Shown piece by piece: positions 5,810 through 12,102 of a stretch of 18,660 bases of DNA (within the stretch, counting starts at the first letter, position 1; each line of letters begins with the position of its first letter). Made by a program: the position numbers and the translations under genes. Location: contig CALVJU010000076.1 of the NCBI GenBank assembly GCA_944332375.1, positions 1 to 18,660 of the forward strand, read 5' to 3'. The stretch comes from an uncultured Bacilli bacterium. GTDB lineage: Bacteria; Bacillota_I; Bacilli_A; RF39; UBA660. Under the pieces are notes generated by a model. The model searched no databases and was not told where the DNA came from. It saw only the letters and a program-made list of their open reading frames with translations.

Positions 5810-7046
5810 AGTATGAAATTTTTGTTTTTTCTTTTTTCTTTAACCAATCTTTTCCTTCTACGCATCTTGTAACTAACATCGCACTGACACTATCTCCTGT
5901 GACGTTGAGACAAGTGGCAGGAGGATCTACTAACCAACCGATGGTTGCGATGATTGCGAATGCTTCTGGTGGGAATCCATAGAGACTGACAATCAGCATT
6001 TCTCCAATGAGACCACCTCCTGGAATACCACTCATGACTACTGCACTGAGTACGGCGATGAGAATTGCGGTAGAAATGGTAAATAGATCTGTAAATGGTT
6101 GATTGAAGACACTAAATAAGAAGACGATTTTTAAGATGGCCGCCATAGCACTACCTTCCATGTGCATTGTCGCACCGATTGGAAGGGTTACTTCACGGAT
6201 ATCTTTTGGCACTTTCATTTTCTCTGTTTGTTCTAAGTTGGTAGGAAGACTAGCGAGAGAACTTTGGGTGGCAAGAGATGTAACTGTGATTGGAAATTGA
6301 TGTTTGAAAAAGAGTCTAACTCCTTTTTTACCACCGGCAACATAAGCATAAATAGTATAAAAAACTAGAAAGTAGACGACACATAATAAGTAATAGATGA
6401 CCATACTTTTCGCATAACTACCAATTAAGTTAGGACCGAATTCGCCAATGAGACTGGCAAAATAGGCAGCAAGACCAATTGGTGCATAGTACATAATGAT
6501 GGTTACAAGTTTCATCATGATTTGAGATAGTGCATTTAATCCATTGGCAATGCCTCTTCCTTTTTCTCCGATGAGACTTGTTGCGATTCCGAATAAGCAA
6601 GAAAAGATGATGAGTGGTAGCATATGATCTTTAGAGAAGAGTTCTTTAAAGTCACTAACGGTAATGGCAGCAACGATTTGTTCACCGATGTTGGTACTGG
6701 ATGAATTGGTGATTGTATCTTTGATGATTGTCCCTTTTCCAACTGGATCGATGAGGAATAAGACAAGTAGCATTAAGATAGCAGCAATCGCACTTGTGAT
6801 GAAAAATACGAGAAAGACATATTTTAATATTTTTCCTAATCGTTTCATGTCGACCATGTTGGCGACGCTACTACTGATGGTGAAGAAGACTAGAGGTACA
6901 ACAATAGTGTACATTAAGTTTAAAAATACTTCACCGAATGGCTTTAAGATATTTGCTTTTTCTCCAAGAATGATTCCTAAAATACAACCGAGGAGAATAG
7001 AACAGAGTAAGATGATTGGAAAGAGATAGTTTTTCCATTTTTTCAC
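5808..7046 (-). CDS. Dicarboxylate/amino acid:cation symporter (DAACS family)
   Basis: Secondary transporter of the glutamate transporter fold: sodium- or proton-coupled uptake of an amino acid or dicarboxylate. The 412 residues fit the family, and the hydrophobic pattern fits eight membrane helices with two re-entrant hairpins. Visible are HP1 Ser-Leu-Ala-Thr-Gln-Ser-Ser-Leu-Ala-Ser-Leu-Pro, a TM7 motif Thr-Met-His-Met-Glu-Gly-Ser-Ala in place of Asn-Met-Asp-Gly-Thr, HP2 Ser-Gly-Ile-Pro-Gly-Gly-Gly, and TM8 Asp374-Pro-Pro-Ala377-Thr-Cys-Leu-Asn-Val-Thr-Gly-Asp. Ala377 falls where acidic-substrate transporters have Arg (Arg397 in GltPh), so glutamate or aspartate is doubtful and a neutral or unusual substrate is more likely. 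Translation starts at GTG 7046 after AGGGGG; the site lies in a perfect inverted repeat. No clear promoter was found; a TATACT inside the repeat is a weak -10 candidate. Confidence 0.88.
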   Translation of the reverse strand: MKKWKNYLFPIILLCSILLGCILGIILGEKANILKPFGEVFLNLMYTIVVPLVFFTISSSVANMVDMKRLGKILKYVFLVFFITSAIAAILMLLVLFLIDPVGKGTIIKDTITNSSSTNIGEQIVAAITVSDFKELFSKDHMLPLIIFSCLFGIATSLIGEKGRGIANGLNALSQIMMKLVTIIMYYAPIGLAAYFASLIGEFGPNLIGSYAKSMVIYYLLCVVYFLVFYTIYAYVAGGKKGVRLFFKHQFPITVTSLATQSSLASLPTNLEQTEKMKVPKDIREVTLPIGATMHMEGSAMAAILKIVFLFSVFNQPFTDLFTISTAILIAVLSAVVMSGIPGGGLIGEMLIVSLYGFPPEAFAIIATIGWLVDPPATCLNVTGDSVSAMLVTRCVEGKDWLKKKEKTKISY

Positions 7047-7078
7047 ATATATAACCCCCTAACAAAGTATATGTGAAA
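7041..7078 (-). promoter_or_regulatory. Inverted repeat over the symporter translation start
   Basis: TTTCACATATA (7041-7051) and TATATGTGAAA (7068-7078) are perfect 11-bp complements separated by 16 bases. In the minus-strand mRNA this gives a hairpin with the Shine-Dalgarno AGGGGG in the loop and the GUG start codon in the 3' arm. It could also be a two-fold DNA operator. Confidence 0.6.
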
Positions 7079-7088
7079 TGTGTACGAT

Positions 7089-7117
7089 TTGACATTTAAT
7101 TTGAGATATGATAGGAT
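7089..7117 (+). promoter_or_regulatory. Promoter of the small helical protein gene
   Basis: Perfect -35 TTGACA (7089-7094), 17 bases, TAGGAT (7112-7117). Confidence 0.6.
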
Positions 7118-7145
7118 AAAATCGTTTTGAAAGGGGAAGATACTT

Positions 7146-7502
7146 ATGTCAAATGAGAATTTGTCGATAGATGAATGGTTAGAACAAGTATATCAAGATG
7201 CGAAAAAAGAAGCAGAGGAACAAATCCGTTCTGGAAAAAAAGAGGAGTTAGTTCATGAGTTAGAGGACTATAAAAAAACAATTTTAGGTGTTGCTCCTGT
7301 GAGTCAAGGAACTGCTAATATTGAAACGATAAAAGTAACTCCTGTTCAGTCTCAAAAGGAATCAAATGATTCTGAACTTGCGAGAGCACTTGAGGAATAC
7401 AAGAAAGCACATGCAGCAAAAGAGGCTCGTACTCAAATGGGACAAGAAAGCCTTGAAAACAATTTATTCGAACAAGTATCAGATTCAATAAAGACAAAAT
7501 AA
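7146..7502 (+). CDS. Small helical protein of unknown function
   Basis: 118 residues, no family recognised. AAGGGG lies nine bases before the ATG, and its own promoter and terminator make it a single-gene unit, so it is very likely a real gene. The protein is highly charged, with no signal peptide, membrane segment or cysteine, and is predicted to be cytoplasmic. Residues 6-48 and 74-100 should be alpha-helical, joined by a Val/Pro/Gln/Thr-rich linker (49-72). A 12-residue segment is repeated: Glu-Leu-x-x-x-Leu-Glu-x-Tyr-Lys-Lys-x at 34-45 and again at 77-88, suggesting two copies of a small binding helix. The last codons form the 5' arm of the terminator. It lies between the symporter and cotE, but neither position nor sequence gives a role. 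Confidence 0.75.
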   Translation: MSNENLSIDEWLEQVYQDAKKEAEEQIRSGKKEELVHELEDYKKTILGVAPVSQGTANIETIKVTPVQSQKESNDSELARALEEYKKAHAAKEARTQMGQESLENNLFEQVSDSIKTK

Positions 7503-7515
7503 TTGTCTTTTTTTT
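7491..7515 (+). terminator. Rho-independent terminator overlapping the stop codon
   Basis: AAGACAA-5-TTGTCTT (7491-7497 with 7503-7509) followed by T to 7515. The TAA stop (7500-7502) is in the loop. Confidence 0.85.
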
Positions 7516-7588
7516 CTATCGTACGAATGGGTGCCTTTGAAAGATATGAGACCAAATATTTGATGGATTGGTTAGAAGAAATTGTGGG

Positions 7589-7616
7589 ACACATTTTAAA
7601 ATCATCACATATATTA
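7589..7616 (+). promoter_or_regulatory. Possible sporulation sigma (SigK/SigE-like) promoter of cotE
   Basis: CATATATTA at 7608-7616 fits the SigK -10 pattern CATAnnnTA, and an AC-containing ACAC lies 15 bases upstream (7589-7592). The first eight bases also resemble a SigE -10. No good SigA promoter was seen here. The implied leader is very short (about 10 bases), so this is tentative. Confidence 0.25.
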
Positions 7617-7633
7617 TTGTGAGGGGTGATATT

Positions 7634-8185
7634 GTGGCCACATATAAAGAAATTGTAACAAAAGCTGTGATTGGAAAGGGAAAGAAATATTTTAAAAATA
7701 GTTATTCTTTGACACCAGCGGATAAACCTTCTAATGTACTTGGTTGTTGGGTAATTAATCATCAGTTTAAAGGGTATAAGTCAGGAGAGAATGTTGGTGT
7801 AGATGGCTCTTTTGATGTAAATATCTGGTATTCTTATGAGAATGATAGTAAGACAACAGTTGTGAATAAAAAGATAGAATATAATGAAGCATTTCATGTA
7901 AAGACAAAAGAGAATACAAGTCTTACTGGTGATACAGATATTATTGTAAGATCTTTAAAACAACCTACATGTAGTAATGTGCAAATTGATGGAGAAGGAA
8001 TCATTCACTTTGATATTGAAAAAGAATTAGGAGTAGAATTAGTAGGAGAGACAAAAGTAAAGATTGCGATTGAAGATGATGAAGAACCTTGGGAAGAAAT
8101 TGAAGATGAACCAACAGAAGAAGTAATGCAAGAAATTGATAACCAAGTCAATGAGAACTATATTGATGAAAACGCCAATGCATAA
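7634..8185 (+). CDS. cotE: Outer spore coat morphogenetic protein CotE
   Basis: CotE assembles on the forespore surface in the mother cell and directs outer coat formation; B. subtilis CotE is 181 residues. I place the start at GTG 7634, after AGGGGTG with five bases between, because Thr-Tyr-Lys-Glu-Ile-Val-Thr-Lys-Ala-Val then matches the family N terminus. The ATG 66 bases upstream adds unrelated residues and lacks a ribosome site. The product is 183 residues. Family landmarks: Lys-Pro-Ser-Asn-Val-Leu-Gly-Cys-Trp-Val-Ile-Asn-His (31-43), Gly-Ser-Phe-Asp-Val-Asn-Ile-Trp-Tyr-Ser-Tyr (58-68), Lys-Gln-Pro-Thr-Cys (109-113), Val-Gly-Glu-Thr-Lys-Val (137-142), and an acidic tail from about 147 with the Trp-Glu-Glu found in CotE. 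It has its own terminator before rpsP. This is the only gene here that points to sporulation. Confidence 0.9.
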   Translation: MATYKEIVTKAVIGKGKKYFKNSYSLTPADKPSNVLGCWVINHQFKGYKSGENVGVDGSFDVNIWYSYENDSKTTVVNKKIEYNEAFHVKTKENTSLTGDTDIIVRSLKQPTCSNVQIDGEGIIHFDIEKELGVELVGETKVKIAIEDDEEPWEEIEDEPTEEVMQEIDNQVNENYIDENANA

Positions 8186-8197
8186 TTGGTGTTTTTT
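8169..8197 (+). terminator. Rho-independent terminator of cotE, overlapping the stop codon
   Basis: AAAACGCCAAT/ATTGGTGTTTT (8169-8179 with 8185-8195, one G-U pair), 5-base loop, T run to 8197. The TAA stop (8183-8185) straddles loop and 3' arm. Confidence 0.85.
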
Positions 8198-8209
8198 GAA
8201 AATAAAATA

Positions 8210-8237
8210 TATTGTCAACCTAAAATAGTTGACAATA
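8210..8237. promoter_or_regulatory. Inverted repeat overlapping the rpsP -35 box
   Basis: TATTGTCAAC (8210-8219) and GTTGACAATA (8228-8237), perfect 10-bp arms with an 8-base spacer. The right arm contains the TTGACA -35. No T tract follows, so it is a candidate operator, not a terminator. Confidence 0.5.
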
Positions 8238-8257
8238 AAATGATTGTTTGTTATAAT
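8229..8257 (+). promoter_or_regulatory. Consensus SigA promoter of rpsP-khpA
   Basis: TTGACA (8229-8234), 17 bases, TATAAT (8252-8257): both hexamers perfect. The start site near 8264 leaves a short leader carrying GGAGGG (8270-8275). Confidence 0.95.
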
Positions 8258-8281
8258 GGACACAGATTGGAGGGAGTTATT

Positions 8282-8560
8282 ATGGCAGTAAAATTAAGAT
8301 TAAAAAGAATGGGAGCAAAGAAAAAACCATTTTATCGTGTTGTTGTTGCTGATTCCAGAGCAAAAAGAGATGGAAAAGTAATTGAAGAAGTAGGAACTTA
8401 TAATCCATTAACAAGTCCTGCAGAAATTAAATTAGATAAAGAAGAAATCATGAAATGGTTAAATAACGGTGCAGAACCTACTGATACTGTAAGAAACATC
8501 TTAAGTAAAGAAGGAATTTTAAAAGAATTCCACGAATCAAAAGCAAAAAAAGGTAACTAA
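8282..8560 (+). CDS. rpsP: 30S ribosomal protein S16
   Basis: Small-subunit protein needed for 30S assembly. The 92 residues fit the family, beginning Ala-Val-Lys-Leu-Arg-Leu-Lys-Arg-Met-Gly with Lys-Lys-Lys-Pro-Phe-Tyr-Arg-Val-Val-Val-Ala-Asp-Ser-Arg, then Gly-Thr-Tyr-Asn-Pro-Leu at about 38-43 and a basic C terminus. The ATG at 8282 has GGAGGG about six bases upstream. The frame stays open further upstream to 8186, but that extension crosses the promoter and is not translated. The consensus promoter fits a highly expressed gene. khpA follows after one base, the usual partner in Bacillota, but rimM, trmD and rplS, which normally come next, are not here. Confidence 0.97.
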   Translation: MAVKLRLKRMGAKKKPFYRVVVADSRAKRDGKVIEEVGTYNPLTSPAEIKLDKEEIMKWLNNGAEPTDTVRNILSKEGILKEFHESKAKKGN

Positions 8561-8561
8561 T

Positions 8562-8807
8562 TTGGATTTTGTACCACTTACTGAGTTTTTAGTAAAATCA
8601 GTTGTCAAAGAACCAGAAATGGTTCGTGTAAAAGCTTTTGAGGATGATGAAGACAAAGTCGTAATTGAAGTATTGGTAAGTAATGAAGATATGGGACGTG
8701 TAATTGGAAGAAAAGGTGTGATTGCGAATGCGATTCGCACGATTGTGCAGGCTTCTAGTTACATCCATGAAAATCAGTTAGTAACAATTAATATTGATTC
8801 TTTTTAA
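8562..8807 (+). CDS. khpA: KH domain RNA-binding protein KhpA
   Basis: Small RNA-binding protein (YlqC family). In streptococci and related bacteria KhpA pairs with KhpB (Jag/EloR) and affects cell elongation and RNA regulation. It has 81 residues, close to the usual 75-80. The type-II KH fold is recognisable by Asp-Met-Gly-Arg-Val-Ile-Gly-Arg-Lys-Gly-Val-Ile-Ala-Asn-Ala-Ile-Arg-Thr, with the GxxG loop Gly-Arg-Lys-Gly at 49-52. I accept the TTG at 8562 as start: it follows the rpsP stop by one base, AAAGGT lies about seven bases upstream, and there is no in-frame ATG or GTG early enough to keep the family N terminus. It is co-transcribed and probably translationally coupled with rpsP; a strong terminator starts at its stop codon. 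Confidence 0.93.
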   Translation: MDFVPLTEFLVKSVVKEPEMVRVKAFEDDEDKVVIEVLVSNEDMGRVIGRKGVIANAIRTIVQASSYIHENQLVTINIDSF

Positions 8808-8841
8808 AAATGAGTTAGGAGTTTCTAACTCGTTTTCTTTT
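8807..8841 (+). terminator. Rho-independent terminator of rpsP-khpA
   Basis: AAAATGAGTTAG/CTAACTCGTTTT (8807-8818 with 8825-8836, one G-U pair), 6-base loop, then a CTTTT tract. The stem begins at the last base of the stop codon. Confidence 0.85.
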
Positions 8842-8870
8842 CAAAAGATGGAAAAAAATAGAGAAGAGTA

Positions 8871-8879
8871 TGGTACAAT
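8871..8879 (+). promoter_or_regulatory. Extended -10 promoter of the gene at 8902
   Basis: TGgTACAAT at 8871-8879; no recognisable -35. Confidence 0.5.
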
Positions 8880-8901
8880 AGAAATAAGAAAGGATGAAAA
8901 G

Positions 8902-9567
8902 ATGGAGAAGAAGAAAGAAAAAAGAAAAATAGAAAATGCGCGTTCTATGAAATTTGCTCTGTTGACGATTTTAGTTCTTTTTGTGTTATATTTTTTCATT
9001 CCAGAAGAGCAACAACAAGAACTTCAGGAAGTGATTCCTTCTGTTCATGAGACGCAGACGATTTCTCTGACTGATGCTTTGAAAGAAGAATACAGTAACT
9101 GGATGGAGTCGATTCATACGAGTTTGGGAGCAATTACGACGACAACTTTAAGAGATGTAACGGATAGTAATAAATTAAAGTTTATGATCATTCAGCTCAA
9201 AAATAACAATTCTTCTAATGTGACGACATTAGAAAATCATCCGGAAATTACTTGTGTAAATAAAGATACTGTAAAAGGAGAGATCACTCATTATTTCGCA
9301 ACGGCTTTTTCTGATACCTCTATTCCTACCTATGTAGAGGGAACAAGTTATCAAACTCCTTTTCAAACAGATACCAATTATTGTTATCAAGTAACAGAAG
9401 AAGATACAAGTATTACACTTCCAACGACATTAAATAGTATGACCTTAGATAAGACAACCAATCTTTATACGCTTACCTTTATGAATGAAGGAGAAAGTAC
9501 GATTTTGACAGTGACGCTGAAAGTTTTAAACGATCAAAAATTAATTCAAGGAATTTCTTACTTGTAG
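8902..9567 (+). CDS. Single-pass membrane protein with extracytoplasmic domain, unknown function
   Basis: I do not recognise this protein. The start is ATG 8902, with AAAGG about eight bases upstream; the frame continues upstream, but only through the khpA terminator and the promoter. The 221 residues comprise a strongly basic N terminus (1-17, ten Lys/Arg), one membrane helix at about 18-33, a Gln/Glu-rich stretch (35-43) and an extracytoplasmic domain to the end, so an N-in/C-out (type II) protein. Two cysteines, Cys118 and Cys161, are both in the outer domain and could form a disulfide. The domain is rich in Thr, Ser and Asn with alternating strands near the C terminus. There is no lipobox, cleavage site or sorting motif. 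Own promoter and terminator make it a single-gene unit between khpA and addB. A pilin-like or secretion role is possible but unsupported. Confidence 0.7.
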   Translation: MEKKKEKRKIENARSMKFALLTILVLFVLYFFIPEEQQQELQEVIPSVHETQTISLTDALKEEYSNWMESIHTSLGAITTTTLRDVTDSNKLKFMIIQLKNNNSSNVTTLENHPEITCVNKDTVKGEITHYFATAFSDTSIPTYVEGTSYQTPFQTDTNYCYQVTEEDTSITLPTTLNSMTLDKTTNLYTLTFMNEGESTILTVTLKVLNDQKLIQGISYL

Positions 9568-9575
9568 AAAGAGAA

Positions 9576-9600
9576 AGGGCGAATTTTTTTCGCTTTTTTT
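9576..9600 (+). terminator. Rho-independent terminator after the 8902-9567 gene
   Basis: GCGAA-5-TTCGC (9579-9583 with 9589-9593), extended by G-U and A-T pairs, then seven T. Confidence 0.75.
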
Positions 9601-9610
9601 CTGAAAATAA

Positions 9611-9639
9611 TTGAACGAATGTTCGTGATTTGATATAAT
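9611..9639 (+). promoter_or_regulatory. Promoter of addB-addA
   Basis: TTGAAC (9611-9616), 17 bases, extended -10 TGaTATAAT (-10 at 9634-9639). The -35 lies inside the LexA-type box. The leader is about 55 bases; GGAT-gag-ATCC around the ribosome site (9691-9701) could form a small hairpin. Confidence 0.75.
9612..9625. promoter_or_regulatory. LexA (SOS) box on the addBA promoter
   Basis: TGAACGAATGTTCG matches the Gram-positive LexA/DinR consensus CGAAC-RNRY-GTTCG at every position except the first base (T for C). It covers the -35 hexamer, where a bound repressor would block RNA polymerase. Confidence 0.7.
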
Positions 9640-9702
9640 AAATTTACATTGACCATATCGAAGTAGGATATGATAGAATAAAAAAAGAAAGGATGAGATC
9701 CT

Positions 9703-12102
9703 ATGACAAAACTTATCATCGCAACTCCTGAGGAAAAACATCGCATTTTATTAGAAAAAGAACAAGAGAATCAATTAGAGGACTTTAAATTTCTTTCTCT
9801 TTCGGAATTGAAAGAATTGTTATATGGGACATATCGTGATGATTATTTATTAGAAATGCGAAAAAGGGGATATTTGCCTAGTGTTGCGAATAGTTTGAAA
9901 GAAATATTGTGGTATACAAAAGAACAAAAAACTGGAAAATTAAAAGAGTTAGAAGCGTTGAAAAAAGAATTGATAGAAGAAAAAGTGATGATGCCATCTA
10001 CTTATCAGAAAGCTTATTTGAAAAGACAGAGTTTACTCATTTGTGCTGGGATGAAGTATCAGATTCCAACTCATATTTTAAAAGATCTGGAAAAAGAACA
10101 GATTATAGTGACGTATGAAGAAGAAACAATGGAAGAAGATATGATGTTTTATCACGAGTTTACAGATGTAAGAGAAGAGATCAGTTGTCTTTGTACTTCT
10201 ATTTTAAATATGGTTCAAGATCAGGTTCCATTGGATCAAATTCATATTTGTAATGTATCATCTGATTATTTAGGTTTTTGTATTCATCTGTTAGAGTTAT
10301 ATCAGATTCCATATACAATCAAAGAGCAAAACTCGATTTATTCTTTACCTTTGATTCAAGATTTTTTAAAGAGTGTGGAAACAAAGGAAGGATCCAGTAA
10401 ACAATTGGAAGAGATGATCACGAGTTTGTCTTCTAAAAATGAGGTGGAACAAGATGCGATTGAGAAACTAGCTCGTGTCTATGGAAAATATCGACATCAA
10501 GATGTGGATATCCATCTTCTTTATCCAGTTCTTGTTTATGAGATCAAACATCTTTATTTAAAATCAGTTCTCGAAAAAAATGCGGTAACTATTGATTCGG
10601 GATTGGAAGACTATGGTGTAGAAGATGTTTATTTTATTGTTGGGTTTCATCAGGAGACGATGCCACCAGTTTCGCTGGATTTAGATTATATCAATGATGA
10701 AGAAAAAAGAGAATTAGGAATGATGGATGCGACAGAGAAAAATGAACGAAATAAGAATCATGTCCTTTCTTATCTGTTTAGAAAAAAGAAAGTGATGTTA
10801 AGTTATGCGAAAGGAAGTTCGTTTGCTAATTTTGAACGTTCTCCACTATTAGAAGAGCTAGAAAGTAGAAGAGAGATCAAACGAGAAGAAGGAAAAGAAA
10901 CATATCGCAATCTAGCTTATAATCGTTATTTATTAGCGCGTAGTTTAGACACCTATTATAAATATCAAGAGAAAAATTCGGATTTTAAACACTTATTTCA
11001 ACGTACTTTTATTGAAGATTATCAGTCTTATGAGAACAAGTTTCAAGGTGTGAATGAGACTTATTTAAAAGAATATTTAAAAGGGGAAATGACGCTTTCT
11101 TATTCATCGATGGATACGTTCTTTCACTGCCCGTTTCGTTTCTATTTACGCCATATTTTAAAAGTTCCAGAGAAACCAACGGGAAAAGCAACGATGATAG
11201 GAACGTTTTTTCACGAAGTGTTGTCAAAACTATATCAAGAAGAAGAGATCGATGCTTGTATAGAATCATCTATTCACGATATTGAAACCTTTACAAAAGA
11301 AGAACAGTTTTATTTAGAGAAGTATCAAAAAGAATTGAGAGAAATTTGTCTTTATTTGAAAAAAGAAATGGGACGCACAGAATTTGAGTCTAAATATTTT
11401 GAAAAAGAATTTGCCATTGAGTTAGATGAGACGATCAAGGTTCGTTTTATGGGTGTGATTGATAAAATTATGATCTTTGAGGGAGAAGAAGAAACGTATG
11501 TGATTGTGGTTGACTATAAAACAGGAAATACAAAACTAGATTATAATAAAGTAATTTATGGATTGGATATGCAGTTACTTGTCTATTTGTATTTCTTAAA
11601 ACATCATCCGACTTTTTCTGGAATGAAAGTAGCAGGTTTTTATTTACAACATATATTGCCTTCTGTCATGAACTATGATGAGAAGAAAAGTTATGCGTTA
11701 CAAAGACAACAGTTCTATCAACTAGATGGCTATACGATAGATCAAATATCTTTACTCCATCATTTAGATCAACACTACTTAGATGGTGGTATGATAAAAA
11801 GTTTACGTGTGACTAAGAACAACACCTTTTATTCGACAGCGAAAGGCATTGATGAGGAAACCATAGATCGCTTATTAGAAATTGTAGATCGAAATATTCA
11901 TACTGTTGTAACAGCACTTCAAAAAGCAGATTTTTCAATTGCTCCGATTCAAATTGGAAATGAGAAAAAAGAAGATGCGACAGGATGTAGGTATTGTCAG
12001 TATTATGATATTTGCTTTAAAAAAGCAAATGATTTTCGAACAGTAAAAGAATATAAAAACTTAGAATTTTTAGAGCAGGAAGATGGAGGTGAGAAAAAGT
12101 GA
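9703..12102 (+). CDS. addB: AddB-type helicase-nuclease subunit, shortened
   Basis: With AddA it forms the end-resecting helicase-nuclease of double-strand break repair, the Gram-positive counterpart of RecBCD. The C-terminal third is clearly AddB. The four Fe-S cluster cysteines are Cys476 (His-Cys-Pro-Phe-Arg-Phe-Tyr), Cys762, Cys765 and Cys771 with the Cys-x2-Cys-x5-Cys spacing of B. subtilis AddB. The PD-(D/E)XK nuclease residues are His504, Asp587 and Asp604-Tyr605-Lys606, with Gln624 in the following helix. Around 306-340 a segment resembles the degenerate helicase-core motif before 'DEER' in AddB. The product has 799 residues against about 1,150 in B. subtilis, and no Walker A motif is visible; the N-terminal UvrD-like part is reduced. 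The stop overlaps the addA GTG by four bases. Confidence 0.88.
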   Translation: MTKLIIATPEEKHRILLEKEQENQLEDFKFLSLSELKELLYGTYRDDYLLEMRKRGYLPSVANSLKEILWYTKEQKTGKLKELEALKKELIEEKVMMPSTYQKAYLKRQSLLICAGMKYQIPTHILKDLEKEQIIVTYEEETMEEDMMFYHEFTDVREEISCLCTSILNMVQDQVPLDQIHICNVSSDYLGFCIHLLELYQIPYTIKEQNSIYSLPLIQDFLKSVETKEGSSKQLEEMITSLSSKNEVEQDAIEKLARVYGKYRHQDVDIHLLYPVLVYEIKHLYLKSVLEKNAVTIDSGLEDYGVEDVYFIVGFHQETMPPVSLDLDYINDEEKRELGMMDATEKNERNKNHVLSYLFRKKKVMLSYAKGSSFANFERSPLLEELESRREIKREEGKETYRNLAYNRYLLARSLDTYYKYQEKNSDFKHLFQRTFIEDYQSYENKFQGVNETYLKEYLKGEMTLSYSSMDTFFHCPFRFYLRHILKVPEKPTGKATMIGTFFHEVLSKLYQEEEIDACIESSIHDIETFTKEEQFYLEKYQKELREICLYLKKEMGRTEFESKYFEKEFAIELDETIKVRFMGVIDKIMIFEGEEETYVIVVDYKTGNTKLDYNKVIYGLDMQLLVYLYFLKHHPTFSGMKVAGFYLQHILPSVMNYDEKKSYALQRQQFYQLDGYTIDQISLLHHLDQHYLDGGMIKSLRVTKNNTFYSTAKGIDEETIDRLLEIVDRNIHTVVTALQKADFSIAPIQIGNEKKEDATGCRYCQYYDICFKKANDFRTVKEYKNLEFLEQEDGGEKK

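Noticed and set aside
7568..7633. CotE starting at ATG 7568
   Set aside because: The extra 22 residues have no counterpart in CotE and no ribosome site; GTG 7634 has both support.
8186..8281. N-terminal extension of S16
   Set aside because: The frame is open, but it crosses the consensus promoter at 8229-8257; S16 begins at ATG 8282.
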